A stretch of DNA of 64,000 nucleotides from Thalassolituus alkanivorans (GTDB lineage: Bacteria; Pseudomonadota; Gammaproteobacteria; Pseudomonadales; Oceanobacteraceae): NCBI RefSeq assembly GCF_020447205.1, contig NZ_JAJAEL010000011.1, forward strand, positions 1-64,000, in the 5' to 3' direction. Both the position numbers and the translations under genes were made by a program. How positions within the stretch are numbered: position 1 is the first letter of the stretch; every line of letters starts with the position of its first letter. Shown here one piece after another: positions 25,070-34,369 of the stretch. The notes under the pieces are model-generated. The model did no database searches and was not told the DNA's origin. It worked only from the letters and a program-made list of their open reading frames with translations.

Positions 25070-26774
25070 TAAAACCATGGACCGCACGTCCTACGCGCAG
25101 ATGTTCGGCCCTACCACCGGCGATAAAGTGCGCCTCGGCGATACTGAATTATTGATTCAGATCGAAAAAGACTTCACCACCTACGGCGACGAAGTGAAAT
25201 TCGGCGGCGGCAAAGTTATCCGTGATGGTATGGGCCAGAGCCAGCGCAGCAGTGCTGAAACCGTCGATCTGGTGATTACCAATGCCGTGGTGCTGGATCA
25301 CTGGGGAATTGTGAAAGGCGATGTCGGTATTAAAGACGGCCGTATTTTTGCCGTAGGTAAAGCCGGTAATCCGGATATTCAGGATAACGTCGATATTATT
25401 ATCGGCCCAGGCACCGAAGTGATTGCCGGTGAAGGTTCCATTCTTACCGCTGGCGGTATCGATGCGCACATTCATTTTATTTGTCCGCAACAGGTCGAAG
25501 AAGCCTTAATGAGCGGCGTCACCACAATGATTGGCGGCGGCACCGGGCCTGCCACCGGCACCAACGCCACCACCTGTTCGTCCGGCCCGTGGTACATCGG
25601 TAAAATGCTGCAGGCCACCGACGATATGCCAATGAATTTCGGCTTTTTAGGTAAAGGCAACGCCAGCCTGCCAGAGGCACTGGAAGAACAACTGGAAGCC
25701 GGCGCCTGCGGTCTGAAATTACATGAAGACTGGGGCACCACACCGGCATCCATCGACTGTTGTCTGAGCGTGGCGGAAAAATACGATGTGCAGGTTGCCA
25801 TTCATACCGACACCCTGAATGAATCCGGTTTTGTTGATGACACCATTGGTGCATTTAAAGACCGCGTAATTCACACCTACCATACCGAAGGGGCCGGTGG
25901 TGGCCATGCGCCGGATATTATCCGCGCCTGTGCTTATCCCAATGTGCTGCCCTCTTCCACCAACCCAACGCGTCCTTATACGCGTAATACGGTGGATGAA
26001 CACCTGGATATGCTGATGGTCTGTCATCACCTCGATAGCAGCATTCCTGAAGACGTTGCTTTTGCCGATTCGCGCATCCGTAAAGAAACCATTGCCGCTG
26101 AAGATATTTTTCACGACCGTGGCGCCTTCAGCATGATCTCATCCGACTCTCAGGCCATGGGTCGCGTGGGCGAAGTCATCACCCGTACCTGGCAGACGGC
26201 GCATAAAATGAAAACCCAGTTCGGCTTATTAAAAGAAGATCTGGAGATCGGCGCCGATAATTTCCGCGCGCGCCGCTACATCGCCAAATACACCATTAAC
26301 CCGGCCATCGCTCATGGTATTTCCCACGAAGTGGGTTCCATCGAAAAAGGAAAACTGGCCGATCTGGTGTTATGGAAACCGGCTTTTTTTGCCACCAAAC
26401 CGAGCATGATTATTAAAGGCGGCATGATTGCCGCTGCGCCGATGGGCGATCCGAATGCGTCCATCCCAACCCCACAGCCGGTGCATTACCGCATGATGTT
26501 CGGTGCCTTTGGTAAAGCTGCCGCCGCCACCAGTCTGACCTTTGTATCGGCAGCGGCATTAAATAATAACGTCGGTGAAAAACTGGGCGTCAAACGCACC
26601 TTAGCGGCCTGTAAAAACACCCGTAATATCCGTAAATCAGACATGATTCTGAACGACTGGATGCCGGACGTTAGCGTTGATCCGCAAACCTATGAAGTAC
26701 GTGCCGACGGTGAATTGCTGACCTGCGAACCGGCCAGCGAACTGCCACTGGCGCAACTGTATAACTTATTTTAA
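25062..26774 (+). CDS. ureC: Urease subunit alpha (catalytic)
   Basis: 570 aa. All catalytic residues are present with a +2 offset from the Klebsiella numbering: nickel ligands His136 and His138 (DAHIHF), carbamylated Lys219 and His221 (GLKLHEDW), His248, His274 and Asp362 (SSDSQAMGR), and flap His322 (VCHHLD). Hydrolyses urea to ammonia and carbamate. Starts ATGAGTAAT overlapping the ureB stop. Confidence 0.99.
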   Translation: MSNKTMDRTSYAQMFGPTTGDKVRLGDTELLIQIEKDFTTYGDEVKFGGGKVIRDGMGQSQRSSAETVDLVITNAVVLDHWGIVKGDVGIKDGRIFAVGKAGNPDIQDNVDIIIGPGTEVIAGEGSILTAGGIDAHIHFICPQQVEEALMSGVTTMIGGGTGPATGTNATTCSSGPWYIGKMLQATDDMPMNFGFLGKGNASLPEALEEQLEAGACGLKLHEDWGTTPASIDCCLSVAEKYDVQVAIHTDTLNESGFVDDTIGAFKDRVIHTYHTEGAGGGHAPDIIRACAYPNVLPSSTNPTRPYTRNTVDEHLDMLMVCHHLDSSIPEDVAFADSRIRKETIAAEDIFHDRGAFSMISSDSQAMGRVGEVITRTWQTAHKMKTQFGLLKEDLEIGADNFRARRYIAKYTINPAIAHGISHEVGSIEKGKLADLVLWKPAFFATKPSMIIKGGMIAAAPMGDPNASIPTPQPVHYRMMFGAFGKAAAATSLTFVSAAALNNNVGEKLGVKRTLAACKNTRNIRKSDMILNDWMPDVSVDPQTYEVRADGELLTCEPASELPLAQLYNLF

Positions 26775-26810
26775 ACGTGCAATGTAAAAGCATCGTTTTA
26801 AGGACTGTTT

Positions 26811-27383
26811 ATGTTGGAAGTTTATGAACGCCTTGGCACCCACTGCCATGATCCGGTCAGCGCTACGGTAGTACTGAACTACGAACAGCGCGACCGTGGC
26901 CGTCTGCGTCTGACCAGTACCGACGGCGAAGAAGTACGTCTGTTTCTGGAGCGTGGCAAGCCCTTACTGGTTGGTGAATTTTTACGCGCCACTGATGGCA
27001 AAATCGTAAAAATTGAAGGCGCTGAAGAAGATGTTGCCCACGCCAGCTGCGACGACTGGCAAACCTTTGCCAAAGCCTGTTATCACCTCGGCAACCGCCA
27101 TGTAAAAGTAGAAGTGGGTGAGCGCTGGTTACGGATAAAACCGGATCATGTGCTGGAAGATATGCTGCATTTACTTGGCCTGATGGTCAGCCATGAACAC
27201 GCAGTCTTTGTACCTGAGTCCGGCGCTTATGCCCCGGGTTATGGACATTCACATGGTCATTCACACAGCCACTCGCACGGACATTCGCATGGTCATTCCC
27301 ACGATCATGATCATCACCACGGCCACAGCCATAAAGACGGACATGGTAAAGGGCACGAGCACGGTGACGGACATGACCACTGA
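26811..27383 (+). CDS. ureE: Urease accessory protein UreE, nickel chaperone with long His tail
   Basis: 190 aa. The usual UreE fold covers residues 1-145 (including YHLGNRHVKVEVGERWLRIKPDHVLEDML, with the metal-site His), followed by an about 45-residue tail dominated by His-Ser/Gly/Asp repeats (GHSHGHSHSHSH...). Tails of this kind bind several nickel ions and can act as a nickel store. Stop overlaps the start of ureF by 11 bp. Confidence 0.97.
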   Translation: MLEVYERLGTHCHDPVSATVVLNYEQRDRGRLRLTSTDGEEVRLFLERGKPLLVGEFLRATDGKIVKIEGAEEDVAHASCDDWQTFAKACYHLGNRHVKVEVGERWLRIKPDHVLEDMLHLLGLMVSHEHAVFVPESGAYAPGYGHSHGHSHSHSHGHSHGHSHDHDHHHGHSHKDGHGKGHEHGDGHDH

Positions 27384-28071
27384 TAACCACGCGGCGCTGA
27401 CAACACCGGGGCTGCTGCGTTTATTGCAGCTATCCAGTGTCAGCCTGCCGGTGGGTGGTTACGCCTTTTCCCAGGGGCTGGAATACGCCGTGGAAAAAGG
27501 CTGGGTGAGTAATATGGCAAAGACCCGTGACTGGGTTGCGCTGCAATTGCACGAAACCCAGGCGCTGATTGATTTACCGGTATTAAAAGGTGCGATGCAG
27601 GCGGTGACCGCAGCCGATGAAAAAGGCTGGGAAAGCTGGAACGATTTAATTCTGGCCAGCCGCGAAACCAGCGAATTACGCCTTACCGATACCGCCATGG
27701 GCGAAGCACTGGTGCGCTTATTAAAACAGCTGGACGTTACCCTGCCGCGTTATGCCAGTGAGGCAGAGGGCGATGTCAGCTTTGTTGCGCTGTATGCCTA
27801 TCCGGCGGTGCAGTGGCAGATTCCGTTTACTGCCGCCGCCACCGGTCTGACCTTCGCCTGGCTGGAAAATCAGATTGCCGCCGCCACCAAGCTGGTACCG
27901 CTGGGCCAGACTCAGGCGCAGCAATTATTAAGTGATTTACAGACGCTGATTCCGGCCACTATCCGCACTGCAGAAGACGTGAATGAAGCAGAAATTGGCG
28001 GCTCGTTACCGGCATTAGCGATTGCCAGTGCGCAGCATGAGACGCAATACACGCGCCTGTTCCGATCATGA
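27373..28071 (+). CDS. ureF: Urease accessory protein UreF
   Basis: 232 aa from ATG 27373. The frame is open back to 27193, but that part is an out-of-frame reading of the His tail of ureE. All-helical UreF domain: LRLLQLSSVSLPVGGYAFSQGLEYAVEKGWV near the start, PALAIASAQHETQYTRLFRS at the end. Binds UreD and recruits UreG. Overlaps ureE; followed by a 179-bp spacer with a palindromic repeat before ureG. Confidence 0.95.
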   Translation: MTTDNHAALTTPGLLRLLQLSSVSLPVGGYAFSQGLEYAVEKGWVSNMAKTRDWVALQLHETQALIDLPVLKGAMQAVTAADEKGWESWNDLILASRETSELRLTDTAMGEALVRLLKQLDVTLPRYASEAEGDVSFVALYAYPAVQWQIPFTAAATGLTFAWLENQIAAATKLVPLGQTQAQQLLSDLQTLIPATIRTAEDVNEAEIGGSLPALAIASAQHETQYTRLFRS

Positions 28072-28085
28072 GGGCTAGTTGCATT

Positions 28086-28171
28086 GTCAGGACTTTGTTA
28101 AAAATTTTCTCAGGATGCTCATGTAGGCTAACTACACTGCGCTCCTTCGATAATTTTTGCCGCGTCCTGAC
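28086..28171. repeat. Palindromic intergenic repeat, copy 1 (ureF-ureG)
   Basis: An 86-bp hairpin with outer arms GTCAGGAC (28086-28093) and GTCCTGAC (28164-28171), a central stem TGTAG-GCTAA-CTACA and the shared words GGATGCTCATG and ATTTTTGCC. A second copy at 28910-28995 shares these words and keeps pairing through compensatory changes. Likely a mobile or RNA-level palindromic repeat family in the genome. Confidence 0.75.
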
Positions 28172-28250
28172 TGCTTCACTAACGCCCTCATCGCTGGCTG
28201 TATTACACGATTAAAAATTTAAGCAAGACTCAGCATTACTGGAGAACGAA

Positions 28251-28892
28251 ATGAAAAAACAAACATTACGCGTAGGTGTCGGTGGTCCGGTCGGCTCCGG
28301 AAAAACAGCATTATTACGCTCACTCTGTTCTGCCCTGCGTGATCACTACAATATTGCGGTAGTAACCAACGATATTTACACCAAAGAAGATGCCGAGTTT
28401 TTAACCCGTAATGAAGCGCTGTCAGCCGACCGCATCATGGGGGTGGAAACCGGTGGTTGTCCGCATACCGCGATCCGTGAAGATGCCTCGATGAATCTGG
28501 CCGCTATCGACGTATTAATGAAACGTCACGGCGACCTGGACGTGGTGTTTGTTGAAAGCGGCGGCGATAACCTGAGTGCAACCTTCAGCCCGGAATTATC
28601 CGACCTGACCATTTATGTGATCGACGTATCCGCCGGTGACAAAATTCCGCGTAAGGGTGGCCCGGGTATTACCCGCTCCGATTTACTGGTGATTAATAAA
28701 ACCGATCTGGCGCCACTGGTGGGTGCCGATCTGGATGTGATGGACCGCGATGCGAAAAAAATGCGCGGCGAACGCCCTTTTGTATTTTCAAACCTGAAAA
28801 AGGCGCAGGGGCTGGACGATATTATTCAGTTTATTGTGACCGAGGGGATGCTGGAGCAAAAGACCATCCCACCCGCTAAAGCAGTCGTCTGA
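28251..28892 (+). CDS. ureG: Urease accessory GTPase UreG
   Basis: 213 aa SIMIBI GTPase. P-loop [14 protein letters not shown] (about 8-21), the nickel-binding CPH motif in [17 protein letters not shown] (about 66-82), [17 protein letters not shown] and [19 protein letters not shown] hydrolysis drives nickel transfer to urease. Ribosome site GGAGAA. The gene is unusually separated from ureF. Confidence 0.97.
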   Translation: MKKQTLRVGVGGPVGSGKTALLRSLCSALRDHYNIAVVTNDIYTKEDAEFLTRNEALSADRIMGVETGGCPHTAIREDASMNLAAIDVLMKRHGDLDVVFVESGGDNLSATFSPELSDLTIYVIDVSAGDKIPRKGGPGITRSDLLVINKTDLAPLVGADLDVMDRDAKKMRGERPFVFSNLKKAQGLDDIIQFIVTEGMLEQKTIPPAKAVV

Positions 28893-28909
28893 TCTGAGCT
28901 GCTGCGCTT

Positions 28910-28995
28910 GGTGATACGGCGTTAAAAATGCCTTCGGGATGCTCATGCAGGCCAACTGCACTCCGCTCCCTCAGTTATTTTTGCCTTGTCTCACC
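28910..28995. repeat. Palindromic intergenic repeat, copy 2 (ureG-ureJ)
   Basis: Outer arms GGTGA / TCACC, GGCGTTAAAAATGCC left arm, central stem TGCAG-GCCAA-CTGCA, right arm ending TTATTTTTGCC. Compared with copy 1, the U-A pair of the central stem is a C-G pair, which is covariation preserving structure. It lies 17 bp after the ureG stop. Confidence 0.75.
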
Positions 28996-29067
28996 GGCGC
29001 TCGCGACGCTCAGACAATCTGTGTTGCCGGTTATTTAAATTTGTAAAAAACTCCTGAGGAGAATCCT

Positions 29068-29637
29068 ATGAAAAAAGTTCTGATCTCTGCCGCCGCCCTG
29101 CTGATGCCAGCCGCGGCCTTTGCTCATACCGGCCATGAAGTGTCTGGTTTTGCTGCCGGTATTGCGCACCCCTTTACCGGGCTGGATCACCTGCTGGCGA
29201 TGCTGGCGGTGGGTCTGTGGGCCGCACGCCAGAGTGGTGCTGCCCGCTGGGCGACGCCACTGGCCTTTGTTGCCATGATGGCAGTGGGTGCTCTGGCCGG
29301 AGCCAGCAGCCTGCAGCTGCCGTTTACCGAGCTGATGATTGCCGCCTCTGTGGTGGTATTCGGGTCTCTGATTGCCTTTAACCTGAAAAAAGGCGCTCTG
29401 GCCGGTGCTTTGCTGGCCGGTAGTTTTGCCTTTTTCCACGGTTTTGCCCACGGCGCGGAAATGCCGGCAATGAGCACTCTGGCGACCTATGGCGCGGGCT
29501 TCCTGCTGGCGACTGCTGCTCTGCATGCGGCCGGTTATGCACTGGCTGCCTTTGGTCACAGCAAAGCAGCAGATATCAGCCGCCGCGCTGCCGGTGCTGC
29601 GATTGCTCTGACCGGTATTGCTTTAGGCGCAGCCTGA
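29068..29637 (+). CDS. ureJ: HupE/UreJ-family nickel permease
   Basis: 189 aa. Signal-like N-terminus MKKVLISAAALLMPAAAFA, the HupE/UreJ signature HPFTGLDHLLAMLAVGLWAARQ (about 33-54), and FFHGFAHGAEMP (about 122-133); six hydrophobic segments. Family members carry Ni2+ or Co2+ across the inner membrane to supply hydrogenase or urease. Placed at the end of the urease operon. AGGAGAAT ribosome site. Confidence 0.93.
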   Translation: MKKVLISAAALLMPAAAFAHTGHEVSGFAAGIAHPFTGLDHLLAMLAVGLWAARQSGAARWATPLAFVAMMAVGALAGASSLQLPFTELMIAASVVVFGSLIAFNLKKGALAGALLAGSFAFFHGFAHGAEMPAMSTLATYGAGFLLATAALHAAGYALAAFGHSKAADISRRAAGAAIALTGIALGAA

Positions 29638-29663
29638 GGACCGGCCTGAGTTGCTGCCGAACG

Positions 29664-29714
29664 GTTATCTGCTGCATAAACGCTTCTCCAGCAAAGGGTT
29701 ATGCAGCAGATAAC
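29664..29714. repeat. Perfect 16-bp inverted repeat downstream of ureJ
   Basis: GTTATCTGCTGCATAA at 29664-29679 and its exact reverse complement at 29699-29714, separated by 19 bp. It could close the urease transcript, but no T-run follows, so a terminator role is doubtful. It may instead be an insertion-type repeat. Confidence 0.8.
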
Positions 29715-29862
29715 TGAGCCCCTGTGCCGTGAACGCTAATAACCGCTTTTCACGGCGTAAGGCCTGCTGATCATTTATTGATCTGAGTCGTGACCATGCC
29801 TCCGCCATAGCGCTACAGTGAACGGGTATCACCTGTGTTTGCAGCCCTTAAAGGAGGCTCCC

Positions 29863-30252
29863 ATGAAAACACGCTATATTGCCCTGCCCGTCTTGTCCGT
29901 CTTATTTTCCGCATCATTTTTACTGAGCACTGGTGCTCAGGCCGCCGATGTTCCTGCCCGTGGGCCTATAGCCTTCAGCGATTACGACACCGATAAAAAC
30001 GGCAGTATTTCTGAAGCCGAATTCAATGCCGCCCATGACAAACGCATGCAAAATAACTCTGCCGCCGGTATGCCGATGAAAGGCGCCGCTAACCGCCCCA
30101 TGTTCAGCCAGTTTGATACCAATAACGACGGTAAGCTGAGCGCCGATGAGCTGAAGAATGGCCAGATGCAGCATCAGCAGGAAATGATGGATATGCGTAA
30201 AGATCAAATGATGAATATGCAGAACATGCATAAGAAAAATATGCAGCAGTAG
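29863..30252 (+). CDS. Secreted EF-hand domain protein
   Basis: 129 aa from ATG 29863 (perfect AAAGGAGG site). Signal peptide to about residue 27 (AQA|ADV). Two canonical calcium-binding loops: DYDTDKNGSISEAEF (about 41-55) and DTNNDGKLSADEL (about 86-98). The C-terminal 30 residues are a Met/Gln/Lys/His-rich stretch (MQHQQEMMDMRKDQMMNMQNM...). Periplasmic calcium- or metal-binding protein; exact role unknown. Confidence 0.85.
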   Translation: MKTRYIALPVLSVLFSASFLLSTGAQAADVPARGPIAFSDYDTDKNGSISEAEFNAAHDKRMQNNSAAGMPMKGAANRPMFSQFDTNNDGKLSADELKNGQMQHQQEMMDMRKDQMMNMQNMHKKNMQQ

Positions 30253-30401
30253 TCCGCAGGCAGGCGGTACACAAAAGCCGCCTGCCCCGATTAACACAAG
30301 ACGCGACCAGCGCTTATCCGGCTTATACATAAGCTGAACAGTCAACGGGCAGAAAAAGCGTTACACTGCAGCCATTACCTCAACAGCCGCGATACGCAAC
30401 A

Positions 30402-31088
30402 ATGCCTCAGCCTCAGAATGGCAATTCCTCCGCAAACCACCAGCCACCACTTTCTGCACATGAGTTACGGCCATCCTTTGTGCGCCTCGACCAGCATATT
30501 CCTGACATTCTGATCGACCTGAAATACGCCGGTTACGATAACTTTATTGGTGCTGTGGTGGATGGTTACCAGCAGGCCTGTGCATTGCTCAGCCGTCCGG
30601 CGGCAGAAGCTCTGGCCAATGTGGCAGCAGAACTCCGTCAGCAAAACCTGCGCTTAAAAATCTTTGATGCTTATCGTCCGCAACGTGCGGTCGACCATTT
30701 TTTACGCTGGGCCAGCCGTGCCGAAGACTTCCGCACCAAAGACCGCTTTTATCCCTCACTGGAAAAACCACAACTGTTTGAACAGGGCTATCTGTTCAGC
30801 CATTCCTCGCACTCGCGCGGCAGTACCGCCGACCTGACACTGACCGACAGCGACGGCCGGGAGCTGGATATGGGTACCATCTTTGATTTCTTTGGCCCGC
30901 AGTCCTGGCCGGAGTCGGCGGACGTCAGCCCAGTCCAGCGCGCCAACCGCGATTTACTGCAGAGTGTTATGCGTCGCCACGGTTTTACAGGTGTGCGGGA
31001 AGAGTGGTGGCACTTTACTCTTGCCGATGAACCCTACCCCGATCAGTATTTTGATTTTCTGCCAACAGCAGAATACACAGAAGAGTAA
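30402..31088 (+). CDS. ddpX: D-alanyl-D-alanine dipeptidase (VanX/DdpX family)
   Basis: 228 aa. Zinc-site motifs are present: SSHSRGSTADLTL (SxHxxGxAxD, about 131-143) and EEWWHF (ExWWH, about 200-205). It cleaves D-Ala-D-Ala; in non-resistant bacteria it serves peptidoglycan dipeptide recycling. No signal peptide, so the enzyme is cytoplasmic unless exported otherwise. No van or ddp partners are adjacent, so vancomycin resistance is not implied. Confidence 0.9.
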   Translation: MPQPQNGNSSANHQPPLSAHELRPSFVRLDQHIPDILIDLKYAGYDNFIGAVVDGYQQACALLSRPAAEALANVAAELRQQNLRLKIFDAYRPQRAVDHFLRWASRAEDFRTKDRFYPSLEKPQLFEQGYLFSHSSHSRGSTADLTLTDSDGRELDMGTIFDFFGPQSWPESADVSPVQRANRDLLQSVMRRHGFTGVREEWWHFTLADEPYPDQYFDFLPTAEYTEE

Positions 31089-31249
31089 ACCGCTGAAGAC
31101 TCCGCACAGCAGCATGGTTTTACTCATATCAGACTAAAACCTGCCGCCTGTTACCGTATTTATACCTAGCACCCCCTCTTATAAACCCGACTGGCGGCCG
31201 CCCGAGCCACGCAGTATGCTGGTCTATTACCATTAATAAAGGTAGGGGT

Positions 31250-32608
31250 ATGTTTTCTTCCGTTTTTTTCCGGCGCTGGCGTGGGCCGCTTATTTTAGGT
31301 GCCGACATTCTGCTGTTTGCGCTGTTGCTCAAAACCCTGCCCTTTGCTCCGGCGGTGGTCACCGGGCTGAGTATTCTGGTGTTTGTTGCCGTGCTGTGGC
31401 TGACCGAAGCCATTCATGTATCGGTAACCGCATTACTGGTACCCATTCTGGCCGTCGGTTTCGGCATTTTTAAAACACCCCAGGCACTGGGTAACTTTGC
31501 CGACCCTATTATCTTTTTGTTTCTCGGTGGCTTTGCCCTGGCTTCAGCACTGCATGCTCAGGAACTCGACCGTGCTATCGCCAATAAAGTACTGAATATT
31601 GCCCGTGGCCGTCTGGTCATTGCGGTGCTGATGATGTTTGCCGTATCGGCCGGCCTGTCGATGTGGGTCAGTAACACTGCTACGGCGGCCATGATGTTGC
31701 CGTTGGTGCTGGGTATGCTCAGCCAGCTTGACCGCGAAAAACATCACCGCACCTATGTATTTACCCTGCTCGGCGTTGCCTACTGCGCCAGTATTGGTGG
31801 TATTGCCACACTGGTTGGCAGCCCGCCGAATGCCATTGCAGCGGCACAGAATGGCATGACATTTGTGGATTGGATGAAACTGGCGCTGCCGGTTACGCTG
31901 GTTCTGCTGCCGGTTGCTGTCGGCGTACTGTACTGGGTACTTAAGCCCGATCTGAACCAACGCTTCAGCGTGCAGAAAAGTACTCTGGTCTGGGATAACA
32001 ACAAACGTATTACCCTCGCCATTTTTACCCTGACTGTACTGTGCTGGATATTCAGTGCGCCGTTAAACTCCTGGCTTGGTGGCCTTGCCTCGTTTGATAG
32101 CGTTATTGGCATCAGTGCGATAATCGCACTCGCGGTCAGCGGCGTTGTAACCTGGAAAGACATTGAAAAAACCACCGACTGGAGTGTGCTGTTATTGTTC
32201 GGTGGTGGTCTGTGCCTCAGCGCAATTTTAAAAACCACCGGCACCAGTGAATTTCTGGCGCACAATATCGGCGATTTTCTTCACTCCGGCGGCACTCTCG
32301 CAGCACTGCTGAGTATTGTGACCTTCGTGGTGTTTCTTACCGAGTTTGCCAGCAACACCGCCAGCGCCGCACTGTTAGTACCGGTGTTTGCGGCCATTGC
32401 TGACAGTCTGGGTGTATCACCCGTTATTCTGTCGGCACTGATTGCTATAGCCGCATCCTGCGCCTTTATGCTGCCGGTCGCCACGCCGCCCAATGCCATC
32501 GTGTTTGGCAGCGGTTATGTGCAGCAAAGTGAAATGATGCGTGCAGGCATCTGGCTGAACCTGGCCTGTATTATTGTACTGACCCTGTTCGCCCGGTTGT
32601 TCTGGTAA
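31250..32608 (+). CDS. SLC13/DASS-family anion:Na+ symporter
   Basis: 452 aa with about 11 hydrophobic segments. DASS signature regions are duplicated: [19 protein letters not shown] (about 143-161) and [20 protein letters not shown] (about 365-384), each holding the SNT motif that binds sodium and carboxylate. Typical substrates are dicarboxylates, citrate, phosphate or sulfate; not determinable here. Terminator follows. Confidence 0.9.
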   Translation: MFSSVFFRRWRGPLILGADILLFALLLKTLPFAPAVVTGLSILVFVAVLWLTEAIHVSVTALLVPILAVGFGIFKTPQALGNFADPIIFLFLGGFALASALHAQELDRAIANKVLNIARGRLVIAVLMMFAVSAGLSMWVSNTATAAMMLPLVLGMLSQLDREKHHRTYVFTLLGVAYCASIGGIATLVGSPPNAIAAAQNGMTFVDWMKLALPVTLVLLPVAVGVLYWVLKPDLNQRFSVQKSTLVWDNNKRITLAIFTLTVLCWIFSAPLNSWLGGLASFDSVIGISAIIALAVSGVVTWKDIEKTTDWSVLLLFGGGLCLSAILKTTGTSEFLAHNIGDFLHSGGTLAALLSIVTFVVFLTEFASNTASAALLVPVFAAIADSLGVSPVILSALIAIAASCAFMLPVATPPNAIVFGSGYVQQSEMMRAGIWLNLACIIVLTLFARLFW

Positions 32609-32632
32609 ATACAAGCCCGTAAAAACGTATAC

Positions 32633-32670
32633 AAAAACGGCTGTCCGCCAAAAGCGTCAGCCGTTTTTTA
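32633..32670. terminator. Terminator between convergent genes
   Basis: AAAAACGGCTG ... CAGCCGTTTTTT with an internal loop of about 14 nt. It ends the DASS permease gene rightward and the bacteriohemerythrin gene leftward. Confidence 0.85.
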
Positions 32671-32685
32671 TGCCAGAGAGTATGA

Positions 32686-33156
32686 TCAGGCGTTGGAAGT
32701 GTTGTTACCAAAAATCCGCTTTAAGGCCGAATTAATCCAGCCTTCTTCCCGTTTCAGTACTTTTTTTACCACCGGCACATAATCAACATCTTCGTGGCGG
32801 ATATGCTGAATAAGCCACGCCATTAATGATGTACGTACCCGGCGGGCGATACCAAAAGGATCACGACCGCTGGTCAGCTCTTCCTGCATACGGGAAATTT
32901 TATCTTCAAAGCGGCGATGCACCATCTGGTGCGCACTCAGCAAAACATAGCCCGCCTGATTCATTAACTGTTCTTCAAAGGCAAAATGGTCAAGGGTGTA
33001 GTCGCGCAGGCGCTCCATAACATCAAAGACTTCATCAACATCTTCAGAACCAATAGCATGGGTCAGATCATTGATGTACTGCACAATCTGCCGATGCTGA
33101 GCATCAATTACCTCAATTCCCAGATTAAGGTCAGCGGTCCACTCATACATATCCAT
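32686..33156 (-). CDS. Bacteriohemerythrin
   Basis: 156 aa. Ligand set in order: HRQIVQYINDLTHAI (His about 21), HFAFEEQLM (HxxxE), HQMVHRRF (HxxxH) and HIRHEDVDYVP (H and D). Single-domain O2-binding protein; the copy at 2212 is a second paralogue. An Anr/Dnr-like box lies 74 bp upstream of the start, pointing to low-oxygen or NO control. Confidence 0.88.
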   Translation of the reverse strand: MDMYEWTADLNLGIEVIDAQHRQIVQYINDLTHAIGSEDVDEVFDVMERLRDYTLDHFAFEEQLMNQAGYVLLSAHQMVHRRFEDKISRMQEELTSGRDPFGIARRVRTSLMAWLIQHIRHEDVDYVPVVKKVLKREEGWINSALKRIFGNNTSNA

Positions 33157-33191
33157 AGCCGGAACATCCTGTCGCTGTTGTTTTTATTAAT

Positions 33192-33209
33192 AGACTCCGG
33201 CGAGTCTAG
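33192..33209. repeat. Inverted repeat in the bacteriohemerythrin leader
   Basis: TAGACTC, CGGC, GAGTCTA, a perfect 7-bp dyad between the Anr/Dnr-like box and the start codon. It could be a small hairpin in the 5' leader or a regulator site. Confidence 0.4.
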
Positions 33210-33229
33210 AGAAATGGCCTGATCAGAAA

Positions 33230-33243
33230 TTGACCTGAATCAA
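33230..33243. promoter_or_regulatory. Anr/Dnr (Crp/Fnr-type) box upstream of bacteriohemerythrin
   Basis: TTGAC-CTGA-ATCAA matches the TTGAT-N4-ATCAA consensus at nine of ten positions and lies 74-87 bp before the ATG on the leftward strand, compatible with class II activation at about -41.5. Family knowledge links Anr/Fnr and Dnr to O2- or NO-responsive genes such as hemerythrins. Confidence 0.6.
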
Positions 33244-33421
33244 TTCACACACACTTTGAATGGTTAAATTCACGCAAAATAAAACGTCCATCACATTTAC
33301 GATTCCTGCCAATTCCCTGCATGACGCCCCCTTCTCACTGCCCTATGATGCATGCCTGAAAATGGCTTTTCTGCGGAAACACTATGCAGAAAGACCGGCA
33401 TAAAAATACAACGAGGATACT

Positions 33422-34282
33422 ATGAAAGCCTTCTGGACCCTGTTCACCGCCCTGATGCTTACCTTCGGACTCGCCAGCACCGCCGATGCGGCACGCTTTG
33501 GCTCCGGAGGTTTTGGCAAAACCAAATCTGTACCTTTCCAGCAGAAAAAAGCCACCCCGGATCAGACCCAGAAACAGCAGCCAGCCAATAGCGCCCGTCC
33601 GGGCAGTGGCCTGGGTAAAGGCCTGCTGGGTGGCCTGTTGGCCGGTGGTCTGTTCGCCTACCTGCTGGGCAGCGGCGCGTTTGAAGGCATTCAGATGATG
33701 GATATTCTGCTGCTGGCGCTGGTTGGCTTTGTTCTGTTTAAGCTGTTGCGTGGCCGCGCCGCTCAGCACAATGCGCCACAGAGTGCTTATTCCGCTGCCG
33801 GTAATGCTGCCCAGCAACGTCGGAGCTTCGATATGGGCAACCTGGCCGACAGCAGTGCTGCTCCGGCCTCTGGCAACAGCGCCGCTTTTGCTGCCGAAGC
33901 CAGCATTGATCTGCCAGCAGGTTTTGATCAGCAAGCCTTTATCGACGGCGCCTTACAGCACTACCGTGAAGTGCAGGAAGCCTGGAATCAGGGCAACCTC
34001 GACACCATCGCTGAATACGTCAGCCCGGGCCTGTATGCCGCCCTCGCCAACCAGCGCAACCGCATGATGGTGCCACCACAAACCGAAGTGCTGGATTTAA
34101 GCGCCGAAATCGTCGCCGCCGGTCAGGCCGGAGACAACGCCGAAATCAGCCTGCTGTTTAAAGGCCGCGTACGCGACCTGCTGGAAAAATCCGAAGACGG
34201 TATTTTTGATATCTGGCATCTGGAGCGCGATCTGAGCAAAGACAACGCGCCATGGTTAATTGTGGGCATTCAGGCCGAATAA
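33422..34282 (+). CDS. Tim44-like domain protein
   Basis: 286 aa. Signal-like N-terminus (MKAFWTLFTALMLTFGLASTADA), a Gln/Lys/Pro-rich stretch, a glycine-rich segment LGKGLLGGLLAGGLFAYLLGSGAFEG (about 61-86), a second hydrophobic stretch (about 92-104), then a Tim44-like domain (about 165-286: FDQQAFIDGALQHYREVQEAWNQGNLDTIAEYVSPGLYAAL). Bacterial Tim44-like proteins are membrane-associated and of uncertain role. Monocistronic with its own terminator. Confidence 0.8.
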   Translation: MKAFWTLFTALMLTFGLASTADAARFGSGGFGKTKSVPFQQKKATPDQTQKQQPANSARPGSGLGKGLLGGLLAGGLFAYLLGSGAFEGIQMMDILLLALVGFVLFKLLRGRAAQHNAPQSAYSAAGNAAQQRRSFDMGNLADSSAAPASGNSAAFAAEASIDLPAGFDQQAFIDGALQHYREVQEAWNQGNLDTIAEYVSPGLYAALANQRNRMMVPPQTEVLDLSAEIVAAGQAGDNAEISLLFKGRVRDLLEKSEDGIFDIWHLERDLSKDNAPWLIVGIQAE

Positions 34283-34335
34283 CCGTCGCGGTTATTTTGC
34301 CGGAACACCGGCAAATACTTTTTAGCATGACAGCA

Positions 34336-34369
34336 ACAGGGCAGCACAATGTGCTGCCCTGTTTTTTTA
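34336..34369 (+). terminator. Terminator after the Tim44-like gene
   Basis: CAGGGCAGCAC, loop AAT, GTGCTGCCCTG, followed by seven T. Confidence 0.93.

Noticed and set aside
27193-27372. N-terminal extension of ureF
   Set aside because: Out-of-frame reading of the ureE His tail; true start is ATG 27373.
30402-31088. Vancomycin-resistance determinant
   Set aside because: The VanX-type dipeptidase stands alone without vanHA or regulators in a Gram-negative context; a recycling enzyme is the better reading.
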